A stretch of DNA of 64,000 nucleotides. Origin: Pseudomonas monsensis (GTDB taxonomy: Bacteria > Pseudomonadota > Gammaproteobacteria > Pseudomonadales > Pseudomonadaceae). Positions within the stretch are counted from its first letter, which is position 1, and each line of letters begins with the position of its first letter. The notes under the pieces were generated by a model. That model saw only the letters and a list, made by a program, of their open reading frames with translations, made no database searches and was not told where the DNA came from. A program made the position numbers and the translations under genes. This document shows positions 45,692 through 53,313 of the stretch, piece after piece. The stretch spans positions 4,405,501-4,469,500 of the forward strand of contig NZ_CP077087.1 in assembly GCF_014268495.2 (NCBI RefSeq), read 5' to 3'.

Positions 45692-46687
45692 ATGTCCCCT
45701 ATCACCGCCACATCCGCCCCACTCTCCCGCCGTTTCTCCGTCGCCCCGATGATGGATTGGACCGACCGCCATTGCCGTTTCTTCCTACGCCTCCTGTCGA
45801 AGAACGCCCTGCTCTACACCGAAATGGTCACCACCGGCGCTCTCCTAAACGGCGATCACGAGCGCTTCCTCCGTCACAACGAAGCCGAGCACCCTCTCGC
45901 GTTGCAGTTGGGCGGTAGTGTTCCGTTGGATCTGGCCGCCTGCGCCCGCATGGCCCAGGAGCACGGTTACGACGAGGTGAACCTGAACGTCGGCTGCCCA
46001 AGCGATCGTGTGCAGAACAACATGATCGGCGCGTGCCTGATGGGTCACCCGCAGTTAGTGGCGGATTGTGTGAAGGCGATGCGTGATGCGGTGTCGATTC
46101 CGGTAACGGTGAAGCATCGCATCGGGATCAACGGTCGGGACAGTTACGCGGAGCTGTGTGATTTCGTCGGCACCGTCCGTGATGCCGGGTGCACCAGCTT
46201 CACCGTGCATGCGCGGATTGCGATTCTGGAGGGGTTGTCGCCGAAGGAGAATCGTGACATTCCGCCGTTGCGCTATGACGTGGCAGCGCAGCTGAAGGCG
46301 GATTTTCCGGCGTTGGAGATTGTGCTGAATGGCGGGATCAAGACGATGGAGGCCTGCCATGAGCATTTGCAGACGTTCGACGGTGTGATGTTGGGGCGTG
46401 AGGCTTATCACAATCCGTATTTGCTGGCGGAGGTGGATCAGCAGTTGTTTGGCAGTTCAGCGCCGGTGATCAGCCGGGCTGAGGCGTTGGCGCAGTTGCG
46501 GCCTTATATAGCCGAGCATTTGCAGGCCGGTGGGGCGATGCATCACATCACGCGGCATGTGCTGGGCCTGGGCACGGGGTTCCCGGGGGCGCGGAAATTC
46601 CGTCAGTTGTTGTCGGTGGATATTCACAAGGCCAAGGATCCGCTGGCGTTGCTGGATCAGGCGGCTGAGTTGCTTGAAGGTCGTTGA
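45692..46687 (+). CDS. dusA: tRNA-dihydrouridine synthase A
   Basis: This 331-residue FMN enzyme reduces uridines in the tRNA D-loop. DusA features are visible: FSVAPMMDWTDRHCRFF at the start, TEMVTTGALL, the catalytic VGCPSDRVQ (Cys102), VKHRIGIN, VHAR and LNGGI. I use the ATG at 45692. The 84 upstream in-frame codons lie in a low-complexity leader and lack homology. No strong ribosome site precedes the start. Confidence 0.95.
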   Translation: MSPITATSAPLSRRFSVAPMMDWTDRHCRFFLRLLSKNALLYTEMVTTGALLNGDHERFLRHNEAEHPLALQLGGSVPLDLAACARMAQEHGYDEVNLNVGCPSDRVQNNMIGACLMGHPQLVADCVKAMRDAVSIPVTVKHRIGINGRDSYAELCDFVGTVRDAGCTSFTVHARIAILEGLSPKENRDIPPLRYDVAAQLKADFPALEIVLNGGIKTMEACHEHLQTFDGVMLGREAYHNPYLLAEVDQQLFGSSAPVISRAEALAQLRPYIAEHLQAGGAMHHITRHVLGLGTGFPGARKFRQLLSVDIHKAKDPLALLDQAAELLEGR

Positions 46688-46715
46688 TTTGATGGTTTGA
46701 GTGCGCGGGCGACGA

Positions 46716-47135
46716 ATGAGCGTTGCCCGCTGTTTTGTTGTACTGACAGGATGTCTTTTGTTTATGCCCGCGTTCAATTTCTCTGGTTTCCAGCGTTTCA
46801 CCCTCCTCTCCTTGTTAAGTGTCACCTCGAACGTTTATGCGCACTGCGACGGTCTCTGCATCGGGAGCACCGATACACCGTGGGAGGCCACGCAGTTGTC
46901 CGGCTTCACTCTGTTGTCTCTAGTCCTCGCGCCTTTTTCGGCTAGCCAGGAAACGACTGACAGTCACAAGCGTGTTTACTCTGCTGCAGAACAGGAAGAC
47001 GCACGTCTGTACCTCGCCAGCGACGGCATGCTGCAGGCCGCGTATTTCACCTCGGCCTTGCAGCGTTTTCGCCAGGAGTCGTCGGATTCGACGTTAAACG
47101 ATCTCGCCGTTGCGGCGTTGATCAGCGCTCAGTGA
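46716..47135 (+). CDS. DUF2388-like small exported protein
   Basis: This 139-residue protein has a hydrophobic N-terminus that could act as a signal or anchor. Its C-terminal block (VYSAAEQEDARLYLASDGML, then AAYFTSALQRFRQE) resembles DUF2388, a family of small Pseudomonas proteins of unknown function. It starts 28 bases after dusA and its stop meets the end of the convergent uppP. The exact start is uncertain. Confidence 0.7.
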   Translation: MSVARCFVVLTGCLLFMPAFNFSGFQRFTLLSLLSVTSNVYAHCDGLCIGSTDTPWEATQLSGFTLLSLVLAPFSASQETTDSHKRVYSAAEQEDARLYLASDGMLQAAYFTSALQRFRQESSDSTLNDLAVAALISAQ

Positions 47136-47969
47136 TCAGGCGGCCGCTGCGGCGGTCCAGTTGACCCAGCCAAACAGCCACGTTGCCAGAATCAACAAAC
47201 CAAACGCGATCCGGTACCAGGCGAACGCGGCGTAGCTGTGGTTGGCAATAAACTTGAGCAAACCGCGTACGGCGATCATCGCGAAGATGAACGCGGTGAC
47301 GAAGCCGAGGGCGAAGACTGGCAGGTCGTTGGGCTGGAACAGGTCGCGGTATTTGTAGCCGGAGTACACGGCGGCGCCGACCATGGTCGGCATGGCGAGG
47401 AAGAACGAGAACTCGGTGGCGGCTTTGCGCGACAGGCCGAACAGTAAGCCGCCGATGATGGTCGAGCCGGAGCGTGAGGTGCCGGGAATCATCGCCAGGC
47501 ATTGTACGAAACCGACTTTCAGTGCGTGAGACCAGCGCATGTCGTCGACGTGTTCGACGCTGATCACATGGCTGCGCTGTTCGGCCCACAGCATGATGAT
47601 ACCGCCAACGACCAGTGCCACGGCGACGGTGATCGGGTTGAACAGGTATTCGTGGATTGCATCGGCGAATAACACGCCCAAGACCACGGCGGGTAGAAAG
47701 GCAATCAGCACGTTGAGGGTGAAGCGTTGGGCATTACGTTGGGTGGGCAGGCCTTTGACGATTTCGAAGATCTTGGGTCGGAACTCCCAGACAACGGCAA
47801 GAATGGCCCCCAGTTGAATAATGATGTTGAACGCCATGGCGCGTTCGCCGCCGAACTCCAGCAAGTCGGCAACGATGATCTGGTGGCCTGTACTCGAGAT
47901 CGGCAGGAACTCGGTCAGGCCTTCTACGGCACCTAATATCAACACCTGGAAAAGGGTCCAGAAATCCAT
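47136..47969 (-). CDS. uppP: Undecaprenyl-diphosphatase
   Basis: This 277-residue inner-membrane enzyme recycles undecaprenyl diphosphate to the monophosphate used for peptidoglycan and polysaccharide synthesis. Both BacA/UppP signatures are present: EGLTEFLPISSTGH and PGTSRSGSTI. GGAGG precedes the ATG at 47969. It confers basal bacitracin resistance in relatives. It lies near the exopolysaccharide region but on its own promoter. Confidence 0.95.
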   Translation of the reverse strand: MDFWTLFQVLILGAVEGLTEFLPISSTGHQIIVADLLEFGGERAMAFNIIIQLGAILAVVWEFRPKIFEIVKGLPTQRNAQRFTLNVLIAFLPAVVLGVLFADAIHEYLFNPITVAVALVVGGIIMLWAEQRSHVISVEHVDDMRWSHALKVGFVQCLAMIPGTSRSGSTIIGGLLFGLSRKAATEFSFFLAMPTMVGAAVYSGYKYRDLFQPNDLPVFALGFVTAFIFAMIAVRGLLKFIANHSYAAFAWYRIAFGLLILATWLFGWVNWTAAAAA

Positions 47970-48057
47970 TAATCCTCCGTCGGCGCGCTCTTGGCGAGCG
48001 ACCGGTTTTATAACACTCAGGGGTTGAGTATCTGAAGTTACACAATTGAAGATCAAA

Positions 48058-48154
48058 AGATCGTTCGATCGCGGCCCGAACCTCGGCAGCGCCTACGCCA
48101 ACGCATTTCAAAGGTAGGAGCGGCCGAAGATTCGGGCCGCGATCGGATGATCTT
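48058..48154. repeat. Inverted repeat of the GATCGCGGCCCGAA family
   Basis: The left arm AGATCGTTCGATCGCGGCCC and the right arm TTCGGGCCGCGATCGGATGA pair over about 23 bases with few mismatches. A close relative of the left arm occurs at 5.50 kb inside the inverted-repeat element, so this is a dispersed family. Confidence 0.8.
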
Positions 48155-48274
48155 TGCGCTGGCAGAATATGACTTATCAAAAGACACACTCAAGCCATGT
48201 TAGTAATCGTCGGCCGACGAACTAATCGAAAAATATTTAGGCGTTTAGTACAAAAAAAATTTGCTCTGCCGATA

Positions 48275-48296
48275 AATTGTGATCAGAATCACATTA
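48275..48296. promoter_or_regulatory. CRP/Vfr-type binding site
   Basis: TGTGATCAGAATCACA is an exact TGTGA-N6-TCACA match with AT-rich flanks extending the symmetry. It lies about 240 bases before the first winged-helix regulator. In Pseudomonas the CRP homologue Vfr, or Crp itself, binds such sites with cAMP. Confidence 0.75.
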
Positions 48297-48531
48297 TTCA
48301 GGGATGGCCATACAGTGGCCAAAGGACACAAACTACGCTATCGCAATCACCTCAAAATAGTGGCACCATTGCATATCGCCACCATCTAAGCACTAGTTCA
48401 CCATCCCGAGAAAATCAACTAAAAGCTTGAAAAGCTTAATTATTGTTAGAAAACTCGGGAGCCACGTCTAAAAATCGCGTGAATGTTACCAATTGTCAGT
48501 CACAGATGAGAACCGGTGCTTTAACATCCCG

Positions 48532-49299
48532 ATGTCAGCACCTAATTCGAGTCAATGCATGATGCTCTCAGGGAACTTGGCGACTAGTAGTCCGCGCCCG
48601 ACAAACGACGAACCCGGTGTTCTCACTCTGGGTCGAACCCGTGGCGTGGCTGAACATTTTAAAGCACTGGTCGCCCGGCACGTGCGCCCTGATATGGCAC
48701 TGGATGCCAACGCCTACACTAGTTCATATAAGCAGTATGAACATCTCGGTTCCTATCGCGCCATCTTCCTTGTTATCGACAGCCCACAGGCGCTGGAAGA
48801 CAATCTTGCGCTGGTGGAAAACCTGCGTAGCGATAACTTGAAACCGATCATTTGCGCGGTCATTACCGGGCGCGGCGCTTTCAACAAGATCAAGTATTAT
48901 CTGGCTGGCGCGGACTTTTGTATCAAGCTCAATACCCTTTCCGATGATAGCGCCGAGCTGCTTGGCGAATTCTTCAACAGTGAAGAATGGCAACGCGATA
49001 TTGACCTGACGCTTGACCCGACACGTATCTGCCTGTTGAGCACCAGCAAGAAACTCGACATCTCGTTTGCCGAGATGAAGATCCTGGAAGCCTTTGCGCA
49101 AACCAGTAATCACATTCTGAGCCATGATGAAATCGCCAATATCATGGGCCTCAACAGCAATTTCTACGACCCTCGCGCACTGGAGAAATCCATAAGCCGC
49201 TTGCGTGGAAAAATCAAGGACATGTATGGTACAAACGCGATTCAGAGCATCCGCGGCTACGGCTATCGCCTGACGCGGGGTCTGATATCGACTGCCTGA
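48532..49299 (+). CDS. Winged-helix regulator with degenerate receiver-like domain
   Basis: This protein has about 255 residues. Residues about 30-150 look like a response-regulator receiver in overall pattern (GSYRAIFLVIDSPQALEDNL, KPIICAVITGRGAFNKIKYY) but lack a clear phosphoacceptor pocket. The C-terminal ~95 residues are an OmpR/PhoB-type winged helix (ISFAEMKILEAFAQTSNHIL, ALEKSISRLRGKIK, IQSIRGYGYRLT). The start is uncertain. ATG 48532 is used, and none of the candidates has a good ribosome site. It probably regulates the exopolysaccharide genes that follow. Confidence 0.75.
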   Translation: MSAPNSSQCMMLSGNLATSSPRPTNDEPGVLTLGRTRGVAEHFKALVARHVRPDMALDANAYTSSYKQYEHLGSYRAIFLVIDSPQALEDNLALVENLRSDNLKPIICAVITGRGAFNKIKYYLAGADFCIKLNTLSDDSAELLGEFFNSEEWQRDIDLTLDPTRICLLSTSKKLDISFAEMKILEAFAQTSNHILSHDEIANIMGLNSNFYDPRALEKSISRLRGKIKDMYGTNAIQSIRGYGYRLTRGLISTA

Positions 49300-49345
49300 G
49301 TCTCGGGCAGTCAATCTCTTTTGCATACGTACGAAGGATCGTCTA

Positions 49346-49441
49346 ATGCAACCATATAGCTCCAGTTCTGCTTTACGCCCATTAAATAACAAGCACTTGA
49401 ATGAGCGCGTCAACACGTCCCATAACAATAAAACTCCATAA
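49346..49441 (+). CDS. Possible 31-residue peptide
   Basis: A short ORF (MQPYSSSSALRPLNNK...) follows an AAGGA site at correct spacing, between the two regulator genes. It has no recognisable features. It could be a leader peptide for the second regulator or a chance ORF. Confidence 0.25.
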   Translation: MQPYSSSSALRPLNNKHLNERVNTSHNNKTP

Positions 49442-49579
49442 CATAGCAGCAGATCGAGTGGAATTTATCGAGGGCCATTATTGGGCCCAGACCCTGCCTT
49501 TCGATTACTTCCGAGGAAGTCATTGCTCGCCTGCCGATTTATCTTTTAGCCAATTTTGGTGTGTATTTAGGAGAGAGAC

Positions 49580-50239
49580 ATGGAAACTAGTACAACCCTC
49601 CCAAGGAAATATTTTGTTGTCGTGACTCACAGTACAACGTCGCAGCGCGAACTGGAGAGCATCTTGTCCAGTGAGCGTTTCAACTCGTTCGGCACGTCTC
49701 AGGCACAAATGTTTGTTGAAGGTGTTGCTTCGCCCTCTTCCGCCCCAATGGTGATGGAGTTCACATATCCAAGCATCAGTCGTAAAAACGTCGCTCGCAG
49801 TATCGAGCATGATACCCAGCGCATATTAGCCACGCTTGAATCGGAATGGCTGGCCGCACAAGCGGCGAATCCTTTTCACAGTGCTACGGTCATAAACGCT
49901 GAAAGCGGCAACATGCCGCCGGCTTCCGAAGGCGCCACGCCTTGCAACGAAACCTGGCAACTCGACAATGATCAGGGTGCATTGATCAAAGAAGGCGTCG
50001 AGATCAGCCTGACCGGCCTGGAAACAGCATTGGTCAGGAAAATGCTCAACCATGAAGAGCGTGTGGTCAGCCGTGAAGAACTGATCCTCAGCATCGGTCG
50101 AGAGCCGGAGCAATACCGCGGCCTGGAAATGTGCCTGAGTCGTTTGCAAGACAAGTTCAAAAGCGCCAGTAACGGCGAACGATTGTTTCGTGCCGTACGA
50201 AATCGCGGTTATTGCCTGATCCAGGAAATCGTCGCGTAA
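49580..50239 (+). CDS. Second winged-helix regulator
   Basis: This 219-residue protein has a C-terminal OmpR-type winged helix (ISLTGLETALVRKMLNHEER, VVSREELILSIG, LEMCLSRLQDKF, LFRAVRNRGYCLI). The N-terminal ~120 residues do not resemble a receiver and include a variable linker. AGGAGAG precedes the ATG. It lies between the first regulator and the sugar transferase gene, all on the plus strand, and is probably a co-regulator of polysaccharide production. Confidence 0.75.
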   Translation: METSTTLPRKYFVVVTHSTTSQRELESILSSERFNSFGTSQAQMFVEGVASPSSAPMVMEFTYPSISRKNVARSIEHDTQRILATLESEWLAAQAANPFHSATVINAESGNMPPASEGATPCNETWQLDNDQGALIKEGVEISLTGLETALVRKMLNHEERVVSREELILSIGREPEQYRGLEMCLSRLQDKFKSASNGERLFRAVRNRGYCLIQEIVA

Positions 50240-50631
50240 ACGCTACTGACCGCCGCGATCAACACCAACAGAAAACAGTGCGACAACAAAAACAACAAGA
50301 GCACTCTGTTTGGTTACACCTCCCCTGGTTAATTTCGACATTCCCTGCCGCCACCCCTCAAACAGTAACAAATGCAACATCATTTATTCACCCCCTGCTC
50401 TGCGACCTTTTCTAACACCCCTCTATTTAATTATTAAAAGTTGGCACTGTGCCATCTTGTTAGAACTCGTCAGACACCATTCCCGGCAATAACTTAGTCT
50501 ATTGACTGACGACAGTTCGGCATATCGACGTTGTTACCTCAGGACACTCGCTACAACAAAAACAATAAGTCTGCATAACAACTCGGTTTTCAACTGTTGA
50601 AACCTGAATGGACGTCTTTTGGGGATATCGT
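50240..50631. other. Promoter region of the initiating sugar transferase
   Basis: This 392-base AT-rich gap has no gene. A short palindrome TGGCACTGTGCCA lies at 50442-50454, just after a TTAATTATTAAAA patch. Long leader regions with bound regulators are common before exopolysaccharide operons. Confidence 0.45.
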
Positions 50632-52026
50632 ATGGATCTTTCTCTTAGTATCAATCGAAGCACGGGCCTCAAGGGACTGACCTTTTGGGGCCAATGGGCG
50701 CTGGCACAAGGCTTTGTCGTGACGCTGCTGTTCATCCTCGCGGAACAGCACACCGGGACGGTCGCGTTCTACTACCGAATGTGCGCCACCCTGGCGGTAC
50801 TGGCGTCGGTGCCGGCTTACACGTTCAGCGGTGTTTATCGCAAACGCGATAACTACCTGAGCGGGTTGGGACGGCTGTTCATGGGGTGGTCGATGACCAT
50901 GGCAGCGTTGGCGTGTATCGCGTTTGTCTGCCAGGCCGATGAGCTGTTTTCACGGCAGGTGATTCTGAGCTGGGCGGTGTACGGTTTCCTCGGTCAGGCG
51001 TTGCTGTATGCGCCATTGCATGCGTTTTCGAAGTTCTATCAGCGCACCCGCAAGAGCGAGCACAAAACCCTGATCGTCGGTACCGGCGAGCTGGCGCTGG
51101 GGCTGGCGAAGAAACTCAGCCAACTGGAAAACCTGCCATTGGTTGGCCTGGTCAGCAACGGTGACGTGCCTGCACTGGATGCCGATGCACCGCGCGTCGT
51201 CGGTGCCCAGGAGGAGTTGCTGGAGCTGATCGAAGCCCATGACATCCGCCGTTTGTACATCACCCTGCCGCTGTGCGAGGCCGCGAAAATCGAAGCGATG
51301 TATGTCGATTTGCTGGGGGCCAACGTCGATGTGGTCTGGGTGCCGGACTTGAACAGTCTGACCCTGCTCAATCACTCGGTGAAAGTCGTGGACGGTCTGC
51401 CGGCGATCTATCTGAACGAAAGCCCGCTGACCAGTCGCCCGACCGCTGCGTTGAGCAAAAGCCTGGTGGAAAAAGCCGTGGCCTTGCTGGCGATCATCGC
51501 GCTGAGCCCGATCCTGCTGATCATTGCTCTGGCGGTGAAGATCAACTCGCCCGGCCCGGTGTTTTTCAAACAGGATCGGCATGGCTGGAATGGCAAGGTG
51601 ATCAAGGTCTGGAAATTCCGCTCGATGCGTGTCCACGATGACCGTGACGTGAAGCAGGCCAGCCGTAACGACTCGCGTATTACCGCGGTCGGGCGCTTTA
51701 TCCGCCGCACGTCGCTGGATGAATTGCCGCAGCTGTTCAACGTGTTGCAGGGGCATATGGCCTTGGTTGGTCCGCGTCCGCATGCGGTTGCGCACAACCA
51801 CTTCTACTCGGGGAAAATCCTCGCCTACATGGCGCGTCACCGGATTAAACCGGGGATCACCGGGCTGGCGCAGATCAGCGGTTGCCGCGGTGAAACGGAC
51901 ACCCTCGACAAGATGCAGAAGCGCGTGGAGATTGACCTGCAGTACATCAATAGCTGGTCGTTGTGGCTGGACCTGAAGATCCTGGTGAAGACACCGTTTA
52001 CGTTGTTGTCGAAGGATATTTACTGA
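50632..52026 (+). CDS. Undecaprenyl-phosphate glucose phosphotransferase (WcaJ/PslA-type)
   Basis: This 464-residue membrane protein has four N-terminal membrane segments (about 20-125) and a CoA-binding-like middle domain (TLIVGTGELALGLAKKL). A fifth hydrophobic segment follows (about 285-310), then the bacterial sugar transferase domain (KVWKFRSMRVHDDRD, RRTSLDELPQLFNVL, MALVGPRPHAV, KPGITGLAQISG). It transfers a hexose-1-phosphate to undecaprenyl phosphate and so starts the repeat unit. GGGGA precedes the ATG at 50632. No glycosyltransferases follow directly, so they must be elsewhere. Confidence 0.92.
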   Translation: MDLSLSINRSTGLKGLTFWGQWALAQGFVVTLLFILAEQHTGTVAFYYRMCATLAVLASVPAYTFSGVYRKRDNYLSGLGRLFMGWSMTMAALACIAFVCQADELFSRQVILSWAVYGFLGQALLYAPLHAFSKFYQRTRKSEHKTLIVGTGELALGLAKKLSQLENLPLVGLVSNGDVPALDADAPRVVGAQEELLELIEAHDIRRLYITLPLCEAAKIEAMYVDLLGANVDVVWVPDLNSLTLLNHSVKVVDGLPAIYLNESPLTSRPTAALSKSLVEKAVALLAIIALSPILLIIALAVKINSPGPVFFKQDRHGWNGKVIKVWKFRSMRVHDDRDVKQASRNDSRITAVGRFIRRTSLDELPQLFNVLQGHMALVGPRPHAVAHNHFYSGKILAYMARHRIKPGITGLAQISGCRGETDTLDKMQKRVEIDLQYINSWSLWLDLKILVKTPFTLLSKDIY

Positions 52027-52120
52027 GATTGGGTGCGACGCACTGCAAGGGGACGAAAGTCCCCTTTTTTGTGCCCGGGATTTGGGAGTGGAGCTGGATT
52101 GCGGGTAAATGCAAATCCCT

Positions 52121-53150
52121 GTGGGAGCTGGCTTGCCAGCGATAGCGGTGGGTCAGGCAACATCCATGTTGCAAGTGCCGGCCTCATCGCTGGCAAGCCA
52201 GCTCCCACAGGGGACTTGTGCTTGGCTCAGGCCTTACGGCTAGACAAATAACCTAGGGAAGCTGTGCTTGTCTCAGGCCTTATGGCTAGACACATAACTG
52301 TGGGAGCTGGCTTGCCAGCGATATCGGTGGCTCAGGCAACATCAATGTTGCAAGTGCCGGCCTCATCGCTGGCAAGCCAGCTCCCACAGGGGATTTGTGC
52401 TTGGCTCAGGCCTTACGGCTAGACAAATAACCTGGAGAAGCTGTGCTTGTCTCAGGCCTTATGGCTAGACACATAACTGTGGGAGCTGGCTTGCCAGCGA
52501 TGGCGGCGGGTCAGGCAACATCAATGTTGCAAGTGCCGGCCTCATCGCTGGCAAGCCAGCTCCCACAGGGGATTTGTGCTTGGCTCAGGCCTTACGGCTA
52601 GACAAATAACCTGGGGAAGCTGTGCTTGTCTCAGGCCTTATGGCTAGACACATAACCTGTGGGAGCTGTGCTTGGCTCAGGCCTTATGGCTAGACACATA
52701 ACTGTGGGAGCTGGCTTGCCAGCGATGGCGGTAGGTCAGGCAACATCCATGTTGCAAGTGCCGGCCTCATCGCTGGCAAGCCAGCTCCCACAGGGGACTT
52801 GTGCTTGGCTCAGGCCTTACGGCTAGACAAATAACCTAGGGAAGCTGTGCTTGTCTCAGGCCTTATGGCTAGACACATAACTGTGGGAGCTGGCTTGCCA
52901 GCGATATCGGTGGCTCAGGCAACATCAATGTTGCAAGTGCCGGCCTCATCGCTGGCAAGCCAGCTCCCACAGGGGATTTGTGCTTGGCTCAGGCCTTACG
53001 GCTAGACAAATAACCTGGAGAAGCTGTGCTTGTCTCAGGCCTTATGGCTAGACACATAACTGTGGGAGCTGGCTTGCCAGCGATGGCGGCGGGTCAGGCA
53101 ACATCAATGTTGCAGGTGCCGGCCTCATCGCTGGCAAGCCAGCTCCCACA
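52121..53150. repeat. Tandem array of 179-bp REPIN-containing units
   Basis: Six units start at 52121, 52300, 52479, 52704, 52883 and 53062. Each carries an inverted REP pair (GTGGGAGCTGGCTTGCCAGC and its complement) around GTCAGGCAACATC.ATGTTG. A constant spacer with two copies of a TCAGGCCTTA.GGCTAGACA phrase follows. A 45-bp partial unit at 52659 separates units 3 and 4. Point differences pair unit 1 with 4, 2 with 5 and 3 with 6, so the array arose by duplication of a three-unit block of 583 bases. The last unit lacks the spacer. Confidence 0.95.
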
Positions 53151-53196
53151 GGGATTCGGGAATGATTCGGGATTTGGGGTGCGACAGATAACCAAT

Positions 53197-53286
53197 GTGG
53201 GAGCGAGCTTGCTCGCGAAAGCGTTGGTTCAGGCAACTAGGATGCTGACTGGGCTGACGCCTTCGCGAGCAAGCTCGCTCCCACAG
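53197..53286. repeat. REPIN of a second subtype
   Basis: The arms GTGGGAGCGAGCTTGCTCGC and its complement face each other across about 45 bases. The core differs from the units of the adjacent array (GCGAGCTTGCTCGC against GCTGGCTTGCCAGC). Confidence 0.9.
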
Positions 53287-53313
53287 GTTTTCGGGTGTTT
53301 CGAAGATCCGCGC

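Larger units (their letters stand above)
47970..48531. other. Regulatory gap before the exopolysaccharide regulators
   Basis: A repeat pair is present at 48058-48154, and a consensus CRP/Vfr palindrome at 48275-48296. Downstream sequence to 48531 is AT-rich and probably holds the promoter of the first regulator. No gene was recognised. Confidence 0.5.
52027..53313. other. 1.3-kb gene-free gap filled by REPIN repeats
   Basis: The gap lies between convergent genes (sugar transferase and yjbH). It consists of about 95 bases of unique sequence, a tandem array of 179-bp REPIN units (52121-53150) and a further, different REPIN at 53197-53286. No gene or known RNA was recognised. ORFs through the array are repeat artefacts. 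Confidence 0.85.

Noticed and set aside
49401..49625. A 74-codon frame overlapping the start of the second winged-helix regulator
   Set aside because: It has no ribosome site and overlaps a gene with AGGAGAG and a clear DNA-binding domain.
52121..53150. CRISPR array
   Set aside because: The units are 179 bases long with nearly identical spacers and REP palindromes, and there are no cas genes. It is a tandem REPIN array.
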